Source of the DNA: Arthrobacter glacialis | Lineage (GTDB): Bacteria > Actinomycetota > Actinomycetes > Actinomycetales > Micrococcaceae | DNA length: 64,000 bases | Assembly (NCBI RefSeq): GCF_002909445.1 | Contig: NZ_PPXC01000001.1 | Coordinates: 124,001 to 188,000 of the forward strand | Reading direction: 5' to 3' | In this document: positions 40,079-48,447 of the stretch, in pieces | Numbering within the stretch: the stretch's first letter is position 1 | Layout of the letters: each line of letters starts with the position of its first letter | The notes under the pieces: generated by a model | Databases searched by the model: none | What the model was told of the DNA's origin: nothing | The model's input: the letters and a program-made list of their open reading frames with translations, nothing else | Translations under genes and position numbers: made by a program

Positions 40079-42102
40079 TGCTCAATCACGCTCGCTGTAA
40101 CCGATGTCTCACCTGGGACCTCGTCGAAAGGCTTCGGCGTGATCAGGTCTCCCCGCCCGTGTGCGTGCATGTCTACCTGCCAAGTTAGATAATCGGCAAC
40201 CGTCGCCAAGAAGTCGTCGTGAGTCGGCGGCTGGTCGTTGAAGTAGAAATACGAGTGTTGCCACTCGTCAGTTGCCTTAATCTCTGACCGCACAATAAAT
40301 CGTGTATCGTCGTCGGCGTTGCCGCGCAGGACGTCGCGAAGGTGTTTTCGCCGCGACGCAGCTGTTCCCGTGTCGACGAGTCCACGGTGCATCGCGACTT
40401 TGTAACCATCGTTTTCGTAGTTTACGAATTTCACCATGGCGTCCGACGGGTGGGGCCTACCAGCCGTGAAAAGCGCCACAACAGCGTGTGGTGTTACACC
40501 TGAGTTGGCGAATGTCGAGGGATTCATGGTTATGACCACATCAAGAGTGTGGTTCTTTAGGATGGAAGCCTTACGCGCTTTATCTTCCTTGGTTTTCCCT
40601 ACCATCGCCGACTGCGGGACGATGGCTGCGAGTCGGCCACCGGTGTTGAGGAATGACAGGGCCTTTTCAATGAATGCGAGCTCCGAAAGATGACGTGTCG
40701 TTGCGTCTTTCGATTGAGAGTACGGCGGATTTAGCAGCACCTTCGTGAAGCCATGACCTTGGATCCAGTTGCCGTTGGCGTCGAGTTTGTCACCTCGCAT
40801 CTCTCGGACAGGGGCCTCAAAAATTGAGTCGCGACGAAAATTCGCTTTGCCATCGCCGCGAAGGATCATGTTCGTGGTGCCTATGGCAAAGAGCTTATCT
40901 TGTAGTTCAATCCCGTGAAGCCTGTTTGCTCGGATGTCCTCTTTGACAGCCTCATCGTTGCCAGCGTCCTTAAACATTCGCTGCATGGCGGCGATCAGGA
41001 ACGACGCTGTTCCGGCAGTTGGGTCAAGCACCCAATCACCAGCACCGATGTCAATCAGTTCGGCCATCAGTGTCGTCACGTGATCGGGCGTCAGGACGAT
41101 GCCGAGCGTGTTGCCGTCTCCACCGCCGTAAGAAATGAACTCGTGGTAGAAGTTACCGAGCACGTCGAATGAACTCATTGAGGGATTGGTGACCACGTGC
41201 AGAACCTCGGATTGAAGGATCTGCGTGAACGACTTGATGGGTGTCATTCCCAAGTCCAAATTTACGCGGTTTAGGGATGGAGATTTCGCGATGAAAGCAA
41301 ACTGGTCCAGCAACGTGCCGATCTTTTGCATTGGACCGAACCCTTGTGAGTCCATGTAGTTGGAAGCCGCGTCATAGATCTTTTTGCCGTCCCAACTATT
41401 GGGTCTCCGTTCATCGTAGGAGCCCTTGAGGTCTTCAACTGAGAAATCGGGGTCTCGGAGAGCTAGCAAAATCGCCGAAACAAGCGGGGCCTTACGATCA
41501 TTCTCGACCGATCCGTAGTTCCGCATCCCCTCGTGAAGCTGTGACGCTGCTGCCTTGACCGAGTCGAGCTGTCGTTCGGCCCGCGGCTTATTGCCGAGGA
41601 CGGCGACGGAGTGATATTCGACGATCTTGTCGGCGGCGAAGACATCAAGGTTGTCGAGATCTTCGAGCTGCTTGATGATCCCTGGCGAAATGTATGCGAC
41701 GGCGATTTCGTGATGATGCTCGTCACCGCCGATACCTACTGCAAAGATCCCGCTATCGTGTGGGGTACCGTTAGCGAGCATAGCGGATGCGTAGTGGACT
41801 GCGCCGTTGAGTGCGTAGTCGGAACGGTAAGGATGATCCGTATCGATCTGCCCGTCTAATAGGTACCGGGTGAACCGTGACTCCTTCTTGTCCTCGATGA
41901 CGACTATGAAATCATCGACGACGAAGACGAACTCAGGTTTGCCTTCGGCTCTCGCAGTCTTCGACTTGGAACCGTTCGCCAGCGCATCACGCTTCCACTT
42001 GGGTCCCCCGTCCTGCTCCCACGGCTTGGTGACGTCGATGTCGCGCAACAATTCACGCACAAACTGGTCGGTGGCCTTCTCGTTACCCACAGGTACCCTC
42101 AC
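40075..42102 (-). CDS. BcgI A-like fused nuclease-methyltransferase (type IIB)
   Basis: 675 residues. The N-terminus has a PD-(D/E)xK-like nuclease: P56-E57, then E70-D71-K72 in VVIEDKKE. The C-terminal part is an N6-adenine methyltransferase with motif I DPTAGTASFL (360-369) and motif IV NPPYS (458-462). Nuclease and methylase in one chain, followed by a separate specificity subunit, is the BcgI arrangement, in which DNA is cut on both sides of the site. A type I HsdM would lack the nuclease. No HsdR is present nearby. Confidence 0.82.
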   Translation of the reverse strand: MRVPVGNEKATDQFVRELLRDIDVTKPWEQDGGPKWKRDALANGSKSKTARAEGKPEFVFVVDDFIVVIEDKKESRFTRYLLDGQIDTDHPYRSDYALNGAVHYASAMLANGTPHDSGIFAVGIGGDEHHHEIAVAYISPGIIKQLEDLDNLDVFAADKIVEYHSVAVLGNKPRAERQLDSVKAAASQLHEGMRNYGSVENDRKAPLVSAILLALRDPDFSVEDLKGSYDERRPNSWDGKKIYDAASNYMDSQGFGPMQKIGTLLDQFAFIAKSPSLNRVNLDLGMTPIKSFTQILQSEVLHVVTNPSMSSFDVLGNFYHEFISYGGGDGNTLGIVLTPDHVTTLMAELIDIGAGDWVLDPTAGTASFLIAAMQRMFKDAGNDEAVKEDIRANRLHGIELQDKLFAIGTTNMILRGDGKANFRRDSIFEAPVREMRGDKLDANGNWIQGHGFTKVLLNPPYSQSKDATTRHLSELAFIEKALSFLNTGGRLAAIVPQSAMVGKTKEDKARKASILKNHTLDVVITMNPSTFANSGVTPHAVVALFTAGRPHPSDAMVKFVNYENDGYKVAMHRGLVDTGTAASRRKHLRDVLRGNADDDTRFIVRSEIKATDEWQHSYFYFNDQPPTHDDFLATVADYLTWQVDMHAHGRGDLITPKPFDEVPGETSVTASVIEQ

Positions 42103-42300
42103 TACTTGTTCAAATATTCATCCAACGTATCAGAAACATTACATTCGATACTGCGAGGGGAAGTGTTCGGCTTGGCCCCAATGCGACCTCGCCACCAAAA
42201 CGTCCCTGATGCGAACCTCTCGGCCGGAGAATAAGCAAGTCGGAGTGGGCATGTTGGCGAGGTACCTCCTGTATCCATTTGCGGCCAGTAGAGTCATGCC

Positions 42301-43047
42301 ATGGACTGGATACCGAAAGACACCGACATCCTTACTGTTTTCGGTGCCATCTTGGCAGTCGGCGCTACGGTTCTTGGATTGGTAGTCGGCTTGGGTCAGC
42401 TCTCAGGCGCTGCGCGAGCCAGCCGGACAATTGAATGGACATCGGCGGCCCTCAGCGTCGAGAAAGATTCAGCAAGGCAGATGGTTCTTGAGCGACTCAA
42501 ACTCCGGGGACAAGGGTATTTGATTGCTGCTCAATACGTCCCTTGGTGGCGATTCTCCTCAGCGATCGCTTGGACATTGCTGTCCCCTGCGTTTGTGATC
42601 TCAGCCGCCTCACGGAGTAGCGAAACCTTATTCCTGGTGATCGCAGTGGTCGCTGGGGTCTTGAACCTGACGATCATGGTCCGGAAAGCAATCAGGCTCT
42701 ACTCTGAACGGACGAGGGTGGCCCGACAATTTGTGTTGGGCGGTTCAGATGTGGAGCCCGTTCGTATCGACACGTTGGCTCAGATGGAAGGCGGGACCAA
42801 GCGCGAGTTTCTGCTCGGATTCGTATGTGCGGTCACGGTTATGGGTACTGGAGTCCTCTTGGCACTCGCTTTAGTCGAGGGGTGCGGTAGCGATGCGTGG
42901 TTGTGGGTATTCGTCGGAGGATCAGCCTGTTGGGGGGCCTTCCAAGTGGCACACGTTCACGCCACGCAAGGGGCACACCAACTGACGCGACTGCCGGCTG
43001 GACATCAAGAGCAATCGTCTCAAACCTCTCTCGCTCAGTCAGACTAA
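42301..43047 (+). CDS. Membrane protein of unknown function
   Basis: 248 residues with about five hydrophobic helices in three groups: TVFGAILAVGATVLGLVVGL near the start, two around 95-130 (SSAIAWTLLSPAFVISAA, LVIAVVAGVLNLTIMV), and two near 190-225 (LLGFVCAVTVMGTGVLLALA, WLWVFVGGSACWGAF). Divergent from the restriction operon. It may be a defence effector, but nothing proves it. Confidence 0.6.
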   Translation: MDWIPKDTDILTVFGAILAVGATVLGLVVGLGQLSGAARASRTIEWTSAALSVEKDSARQMVLERLKLRGQGYLIAAQYVPWWRFSSAIAWTLLSPAFVISAASRSSETLFLVIAVVAGVLNLTIMVRKAIRLYSERTRVARQFVLGGSDVEPVRIDTLAQMEGGTKREFLLGFVCAVTVMGTGVLLALALVEGCGSDAWLWVFVGGSACWGAFQVAHVHATQGAHQLTRLPAGHQEQSSQTSLAQSD

Positions 43048-43360
43048 GACTGTTCCTTGTGGCAGGTAGGGCGGGCAAAGTGACACACTGGTCGCTCAGT
43101 ATTATCAGACCTCGATTCCGGCAAGTTTTTTTATGAATGAACGCATTTGGCGATTGGTCACCGAGGAAGTGAAGGAGATCCTGTGGCCCCGACCGATGGG
43201 CCGAATCAGCCAGTCTCAGGATGCCGCACCGATGCAATCGCCCCGCGATTGTCGGCGACAATTGATTCCGTGACATGCATTTTTCCACTACTACACGGTG
43301 CGCCGGTCAATCAGCGCAGCTAGGCTGGCCCCAATCTACGACGATTGGAAAGGGCCCCCC
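43048..43360. other. Intergenic region
   Basis: About 310 bases with no supported gene, repeat or RNA that I can see. Confidence 0.4.
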
Positions 43361-44009
43361 ATGGCACAGATCGCTGACTCGAATCACGAGGCGTGGGACC
43401 GAATGTACGCTGCTGGCCTCCCGGTTCCCCGAATCGCCGAACTGACGGGCTCCCGCGTCGGGACAATCCATCGGCATCTCGAAGGCCGCAGAGCCATTGA
43501 TCCTGACTTGGCCGTGGCACGGGCAGAAGCGCCTCGAGGGCCATCCAAGGTGTGGCACAGGCATCTGGCCGAGCTTCGAGACTTCATCGCTACCCACGGC
43601 CACTATCCCACCATCCATGGCACGAAGGACCGTGAAGCGTCTCTCTACGTGTGGCTTTCGGACCAGCGCCATTCACACTTGGCGCAGACCTTGGGATGGG
43701 CGAAGGCCCGCGAGATGGGGGTGTTGGGAAGATTGGATCACAACAGATCTGGAGCGCGAGTGGGACCGGCGGTGGCGGGAACAGCTTGGCAGAGTAGTTG
43801 AATTCGTTGCCGAGCATGGTCGCCTACCCAGACATCCGAAGACTACGACCGAGACAGAACATGTGCTGGGAATTTGGATGGCCACACAGCACCACAAGAC
43901 ACATCACCGAGAGATATTGCACTGGCGGCTGGAAGCGCTTGACAGCGCGCTACCGGGGTGGAGGAAGACGGCGGACGCAAGAGTGAGTGGAGAGCAGCCC
44001 GATCCGTAG
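43361..44009 (+). pseudogene. Helicase-associated-domain protein split by a frameshift
   Basis: The first frame, from ATG 43361, encodes an HTH-like start (LPVPRIAELTGSRVGTIHRH) and one helicase-associated repeat (WHRHLAELRDFIATHGHYPT). Near 43725 the reading changes frame. The second frame carries another repeat (WREQLGRVVEFVAEHGRLPR) and ends LDSALPGWRKTAD at 44009. Joined, the two frames make one protein of about 215 residues with tandem HA domains. It is a frameshifted gene, a sequencing error, or less likely a programmed shift. Confidence 0.65.
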
Positions 44010-44033
44010 CCTGGTCTGCCGTGGCCCCAAAGC

Positions 44034-44064
44034 AGAACGGCCCGCACTAGGTGCGAGCCGTTCT
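44034..44064 (+). terminator. Intrinsic terminator
   Basis: AGAACGGC and CGCAC pair with GTGCG and GCCGTTCT around a short loop, ending in TTCTTTG. It lies 25 bases after the HA-domain frame. Confidence 0.7.
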
Positions 44065-44528
44065 TTGCATAATCTACAGCCAACGGTGCCTAATCACTTT
44101 AGTGACAAGAGGGACGTTATCCGGAGGTATCTATGTATTTTCATAGTACATGGGTCTGCCCCGGGTAGGTTGAAGCTGGCTAGCGCTGGCGCTTCAAAAA
44201 CTAGCAAGCTTGTTACTTTAGCTAATGAAATGAGTCCGTCGAGGGCCAAGACTCTCCCTACGATGTTGAACGCAGCATGCAGTGCATCCGCGATATTTCC
44301 CTACAGCGCCTCTAGGGCACAGGCAATGACCAACTTCGATCCTGATAGTGAGGACAGCGAAACGGCCAGGATCGCGGTCCAGCAGTTTGCCGCTGTGTTG
44401 TCTACCCATGACCACCCTCTCTCAAAGACCAAGGCTGGTCTCATCACAGCAGTCGTCACTGATGGAATGGTGATGCAAGCAAACTAGCGTCAAATGAGGG
44501 AATGGTCTGTCCTGGTGCCTCTCGGGGC
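44065..44528. other. Region without a convincing gene
   Basis: A plus-strand frame is open to 44487 but starts inside the previous gene and runs through its terminator. Its later part (MSPSRAKTLPTMLNAACSAS) is not recognised. I do not call it. Confidence 0.35.
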
Positions 44529-44882
44529 TTAGTAGGATTCCAGCCCGGGGCGCCCTTCAAACTCGGGGTCAAGAGTCCCCGTACCTTCGAGGTCGGTGAT
44601 CTCTTTCGCGTCCGCTACGGAGAACGCGAATCCAATGCCATCTTCGCGGTCGGACCAGCCAAGCCTGATCTGGCCCTTGGCCACGATGCGGTTTTCGGCG
44701 CCGTCGAACGATTCGCCGCCGCCCCGGTTGCCAGCTGCGTGGTGCACCGAGTCGATGTAGACCTGCGGTCCGCCTTCGTCTAGGACGTGCCACGTGAAGA
44801 AAGAAAGCTTCGGGGAAACATTCCGTATCTCCTTCGGCAACTTTCTCAGGATCGGGGCATGTTCGCGGGACGGTACAGGCAT
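44529..44882 (-). CDS. Hypothetical small protein
   Basis: 117 residues from ATG 44882, which has AAGGAG about six bases upstream. It contains SFFTWHVLDEGGPQVYIDSV and LGWSDREDGIGFAFSVADAK, which suggest a small beta-rich fold. No family recognised. The neighbours do not point to a role. Confidence 0.55.
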   Translation of the reverse strand: MPVPSREHAPILRKLPKEIRNVSPKLSFFTWHVLDEGGPQVYIDSVHHAAGNRGGGESFDGAENRIVAKGQIRLGWSDREDGIGFAFSVADAKEITDLEGTGTLDPEFEGRPGLESY

Positions 44883-45109
44883 GTTGCTCCTTTTAGGTTG
44901 GCTTTTGGCCAAAGAATATCGGGACAGGCCAGCATGCCCCGGCTACGGCCAGAAGTGCGTACCTGGGTGTAGCTAAGGCTCACTAGAGCATCCGCATTGG
45001 GAGCGAAAAGTCGCAGATTCGAATACAGCCTTGGTGTCCGTGCACCAGGAAAACGCGGCACGAGCCCCATCTCAACACGACCCCAAAAACCGTTGGGCGA
45101 TAGAGGTGT

Positions 45110-45128
45110 GCTCCCCGGCTCGGGGAGC
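45110..45128. repeat. Short GC-rich hairpin
   Basis: GCTCCCCG and CGGGGAGC enclose a three-base loop. It lies 20 bases before a possible small gene and could be a terminator-like or regulatory structure. Confidence 0.4.
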
Positions 45129-45148
45129 CATCACTGGAGGAGAACCCC

Positions 45149-45322
45149 ATGGAACATGTCGAAAAAGAACTCACCTGCCTCCCGTATTACGATGGCCAAA
45201 GATTGATCCAAGGTCATCAGCTTGTGACACAAACCGTTATGGCGGTATGCTCTATTTTGAGGAGAGGTGCACCTCACAATGCTGCTGGATCGTCGCGACT
45301 GAGCGACGTGGGGTGGGCATGA
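45149..45322 (+). CDS. Possible small protein of 57 residues
   Basis: ATG at 45149 follows GGAGGAGAACCCC, a strong ribosome binding site. The frame encodes MEHVEKELTCLPYYDGQRLI and ends in SDVGWA. The site is the only support and no family is recognised. It lies just upstream of a secreted protein gene. Confidence 0.35.
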   Translation: MEHVEKELTCLPYYDGQRLIQGHQLVTQTVMAVCSILRRGAPHNAAGSSRLSDVGWA

Positions 45323-45401
45323 TGGCACTCAGGTATTGGGCTCCCTTTGAAGCCCAATGTGCCCCTCATATCAATTCACTCGGAAAGAACGGAAGTTTGC
45401 A

Positions 45402-45941
45402 ATGAAGAAAATTCTGGCGGCCGGGGCGATAGCCTTGGCGATGATGTTTGCAAGTGTTTCGCCTGGGATGGCGGCGGAAACTGCGACCGCAGACAAGTCA
45501 AGTGAAGTCACATTCTCACCCGAGGTCCTAAAGCACGCGGAGAATGCGACCGAGTTCGCTCCGGCCGGCGACGAAAGTAGAGCCGGGTTTGTGCCCTACG
45601 CGACCTTCCAAGTGACCTCCAAGCAGCCGAACACTCGGATGACGAACGTGCTCACATCGTGCCGGAATCCTGGGGGAACATGCACACTGTCAAAGACGGT
45701 CACCCAGACCGCTTCCATCACAGCTGGCGGAGGGATTTCTTTCAGTGTTCTGAATGCCAACTTGGGTGGGGGCTACTCGAACGCGGTCGCTCTCGGTGTC
45801 TCCTGCACGTCGCCGAAGCTGAGCTTCGGTCAGGTATACAACGCGTACCCGATGGGTACGTTCGTGATGTTTAAGTACAACGGTGTGGCTGGAACTGCAT
45901 TCTTGCCCACAGGTGTCGATTGCCGTGTAGCAGCAGGCTAG
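45402..45941 (+). CDS. Secreted protein of unknown function
   Basis: 179 residues from ATG 45402. A signal peptide (KKILAAGAIALAMMFASVSP) ends at GMAAE. The mature part has four cysteines: two in TSCRNPGGTC, one in VSCTSPK and one in GVDCRVAAG. A Gly-rich middle (ASITAGGGISFSVLNANLGG) suggests a beta fold. It is exported, perhaps a small secreted effector, but the family is unknown. Convergent with a lipoprotein gene. Confidence 0.7.
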   Translation: MKKILAAGAIALAMMFASVSPGMAAETATADKSSEVTFSPEVLKHAENATEFAPAGDESRAGFVPYATFQVTSKQPNTRMTNVLTSCRNPGGTCTLSKTVTQTASITAGGGISFSVLNANLGGGYSNAVALGVSCTSPKLSFGQVYNAYPMGTFVMFKYNGVAGTAFLPTGVDCRVAAG

Positions 45942-45951
45942 CGAACGAGTT

Positions 45952-46398
45952 CTAACTTTGGGGGACACCAGAGGCTGCGACAGACCATGTCGCGGCCTCT
46001 GGTGCGTCTACGACCGAAATGAGCAAGCGACTACCTTGGACGACGAGCGAACTGGTGATCTCCTGGATGGACCCATCTTCATCGCACGACAACTCGAACG
46101 GGCCTTCACCGTTCAGGCTGACAAGGGCCTTGCCGTTACCGCCCGAGCATAGGGCCCAAATTTCTAGGCCATCGCGATCGAGAGGGATCTCAATCCTTGC
46201 CTCAGCGCTCCCGCCTCCGCTATCGGCGGCGGCCCCGTAAACTTCATGGGTCCCCTGCGTAAGTGAGTTGATGAGCCGTTCCTGCGTCAAAGTAGCCTGG
46301 TCTGTTTCGCGGCTCGAAGTGGCCCCACTAGTGCAGCTGACCAGAGTCAGTGCAGCGATGAAGACCGAGGCTGATCTGAGGGTCCGACGCATGATCAT
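45952..46398 (-). CDS. Small lipoprotein of unknown function
   Basis: 148 residues from ATG 46398 (GGAGGA upstream). The signal peptide has lipobox LVSC (IAALTLVSCTSG). The mature part has LEIWALCSGGNGKALVSLNG and LSCDEDGS, with two cysteines that could pair. A 19-bp palindrome lies 29 bases before the start. Confidence 0.7.
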   Translation of the reverse strand: MIMRRTLRSASVFIAALTLVSCTSGATSSRETDQATLTQERLINSLTQGTHEVYGAAADSGGGSAEARIEIPLDRDGLEIWALCSGGNGKALVSLNGEGPFELSCDEDGSIQEITSSLVVQGSRLLISVVDAPEAATWSVAASGVPQS

Positions 46399-46426
46399 TG
46401 TTCCTCCAAGGAAAAGTCGCATTTTC

Positions 46427-46445
46427 CCAGCACCTTAGGTGCTGG
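46427..46445. repeat. 19-bp palindrome upstream of the lipoprotein gene
   Basis: CCAGCACCTTAGGTGCTGG, nine-base arms around one central base. Its place upstream of the start suits an operator. Confidence 0.5.
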
Positions 46446-46662
46446 TCACAAAAGTTTCGGTGCCAAATTTTTGGTCCAAGGTTGAAAGCAATACCCTTAA
46501 CACGAGGGAGCTCTGGCTGATTATTGGCCCCCGCATAGACCATGAACTTGTTCAAATCATACCCTTGTAACGGTTTTTTGAGCAAAGTCGTACAGCATGC
46601 TTTCTCCGGTCGAGGAGGGTGCTATTGAGTGAAGAGGTTAAGCCATTTCAAGTATCCAGAAC

Positions 46663-47703
46663 GTGCAGCAATCCTGGCTCGTGTACGGCACAGGCGCCCT
46701 AGCGGTCTTGGGTCTAGAGCAAGCCAAGAGTGTCGGTCTGCCAGTGATTCTTGCGGGCCGAAACTCTTCGCGAGTGGTCGAGCTGGCCGGCACGATGGAC
46801 ATCGATTACCGTGTCTCCGAGCTAAACGGTGATCTTCGTCCACTCATGGACGGTATCGCTGGTGTCATCAATCTCGCCGGCCCCTACGTCAAGACAGCGA
46901 GACCATTGATGGACGCATGTCTCAATTCCGGTGTGCACTACGTTGATGCCTCCAATGAATTTCAAGTTCACAAAACAGCGTGGTCACTCAGCGATCATGC
47001 GCGTAGTCGCGGGGTCGCGATGGTGACCGGTGCGGGTATGGGAACTTGGTTTAGTGAACTGCTCGTGAATGAGCTTGTCCGGTCACTAGGTCGAACGCCA
47101 GATTCTGCAACCTTGCTCACGCTCCCGTCCGGGGCAAGGCTCAAGAGCGCCGGAGTAGCTGCGAGTCATAATGTGGTGCTGTCTAGTCCTGGAATTTCAT
47201 TCCAAGCCGGTCGTGAACACAGTGTGCGCGGCGTGGCCAGGATAAGAGAGCTGCCCGTCTGGGGCGGACACCCCTCAGGTGTCATCATTGCCACAGGAGA
47301 TGCGATGGCCCTTTACCGTTCCTCAAATATCCCCAATATAACAACCATGGCGGCGATCGATATGGACACGGCGCTCTTGAAGGAGGCGTTTCCCTCCCTC
47401 GCCGCCAAAGCCAACCAGGCTGCAGTTTATCGCCCGATCATCGAATCTCCAGGGTTGAAGCCGATCCCCGAATTTGATCGAGTACGAGTGAAATTGATGG
47501 CAGAGGTAGTTTCCAGCGATGGTCGTTCCTTAAGAGGCAGACTGCTGGCTGGTTCGGGAACCGTTGCTGCGGCGGAAGTCGCCGTCGCAACTGCGCTCTT
47601 GGTCTCAGACCGTGAATTCGCCGGAACCTACACGGCCTTCCAGATACTGGGCGAGTATCCACCCCTGCACATGACTCGCCCAAGCATCGAGCTTCTGGAC
47701 TAG
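46663..47703 (+). CDS. Saccharopine-dehydrogenase-like NAD(P)-binding enzyme
   Basis: 346 residues from a GTG; a stop nine codons upstream rules out an earlier start. The N-terminus has a Rossmann motif, WLVYGTGALAVLGLEQAKSV, followed by VILAGRN. VINLAGPYVKTARPLMDACL and GVHYVDASNEFQ are typical of saccharopine dehydrogenase-like or trans-acting enoyl reductase proteins. It probably reduces or oxidises a small or acyl substrate. It is convergent with the TetR gene next to avrD, so it may modify the signal made by that cassette. Confidence 0.8.
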   Translation: MQQSWLVYGTGALAVLGLEQAKSVGLPVILAGRNSSRVVELAGTMDIDYRVSELNGDLRPLMDGIAGVINLAGPYVKTARPLMDACLNSGVHYVDASNEFQVHKTAWSLSDHARSRGVAMVTGAGMGTWFSELLVNELVRSLGRTPDSATLLTLPSGARLKSAGVAASHNVVLSSPGISFQAGREHSVRGVARIRELPVWGGHPSGVIIATGDAMALYRSSNIPNITTMAAIDMDTALLKEAFPSLAAKANQAAVYRPIIESPGLKPIPEFDRVRVKLMAEVVSSDGRSLRGRLLAGSGTVAAAEVAVATALLVSDREFAGTYTAFQILGEYPPLHMTRPSIELLD

Positions 47704-47736
47704 GCAGAAGATCCCATGGCTTGCGATGATTCCCTG

Positions 47737-48357
47737 CTACGTCGAAGGATAAGTTCGGGTAAAACCTTCGACTGCGAGAGCTCCCAAGACATACGGCTCA
47801 ATGGTTGCAAGTGCGTAAGGCAGATTTTCCCACGCATCGTTGACGAAGGAGCTCACCTGCGCGCCTGTGAAAAGGTAAACGATTGTCCTCGTAGCCATCG
47901 GGATGTCTACGTCTTTGCGCAGATTACCCTCGCCATCCGCGCGATAGAGGTAGGCACTAATAGCTTCGAGCCACGCCGGGTCTGGTAGATGAGCAACGCC
48001 AGGGAACAGCGTGGATGCCTGGGTGACTAACCGGATGCCGGCTTGAGCAATTGGCTCTGACTGGAGGAGATGCCCAAGCACATCTGACAGTTCGAGCGCT
48101 CCCGACAAGCCGTCCAAATCAGAACGGGCGAGTTTGTCCCGGAGTTCAATGAACTGTTCGTTCTGTAGCTCGATCAGTTCTTCGGCGATCTGCTTCTTCC
48201 CCTTGGGGAAGTGAAAGTAGAAGGCGCCTTGCGTGACCGCGGCTTCCTCCAAGATGTCCGCGACGCGAGCGGTCTCAAAGTGAAGCCGGGAAAAGACCTT
48301 TCCGGCCGCAACCATCAACGCCTCACGTGTTGCAATCGCACGTTCCTGCTTCGCCAC
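47737..48357 (-). CDS. Gamma-butyrolactone-receptor-like TetR regulator (ScbR/ArpA type)
   Basis: 206 residues from GTG 48357, with AAGGGAG about five bases upstream; an ATG at 48372 is also in frame. KQERAIATREALMVAAGKVF, then VTQGAFYFHFPKGKKQIAEE, is the N-terminus typical of Streptomyces butyrolactone receptors. These repress target genes until a diffusible lactone binds. Its place directly after an AvrD-like gene supports a signal-receptor pair. Confidence 0.82.
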   Translation of the reverse strand: MAKQERAIATREALMVAAGKVFSRLHFETARVADILEEAAVTQGAFYFHFPKGKKQIAEELIELQNEQFIELRDKLARSDLDGLSGALELSDVLGHLLQSEPIAQAGIRLVTQASTLFPGVAHLPDPAWLEAISAYLYRADGEGNLRKDVDIPMATRTIVYLFTGAQVSSFVNDAWENLPYALATIEPYVLGALAVEGFTRTYPST

Positions 48358-48400
48358 CCAAGCTCCCTTCATCTCAACTTGTTAGAAATATATAGTACCT

Positions 48401-48437
48401 GTTCCTATGTTTCGTTGGAACTAACTGAAACTAACTG
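48401..48437. promoter_or_regulatory. Candidate operator of the TetR regulator
   Basis: GTTCC and GGAAC face each other at 48401-48421 around 11 bases. They overlap a direct repeat AACTAACTG at 48419-48427 and 48429-48437, ten bases apart. This lies in the 90-base gap before the tetR start. Autoregulation is inferred. Confidence 0.4.
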
Positions 48438-48447
48438 GAGTACGGGG

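Noticed and set aside
38969-42102. A standard type I restriction system
   Set aside because: No HsdR translocase is present, and the methylase chain carries its own nuclease motif at the N-terminus.
43987-44487. A 166-residue plus-strand frame after the HA-domain gene
   Set aside because: It starts inside the previous gene and reads through its terminator hairpin. No family.
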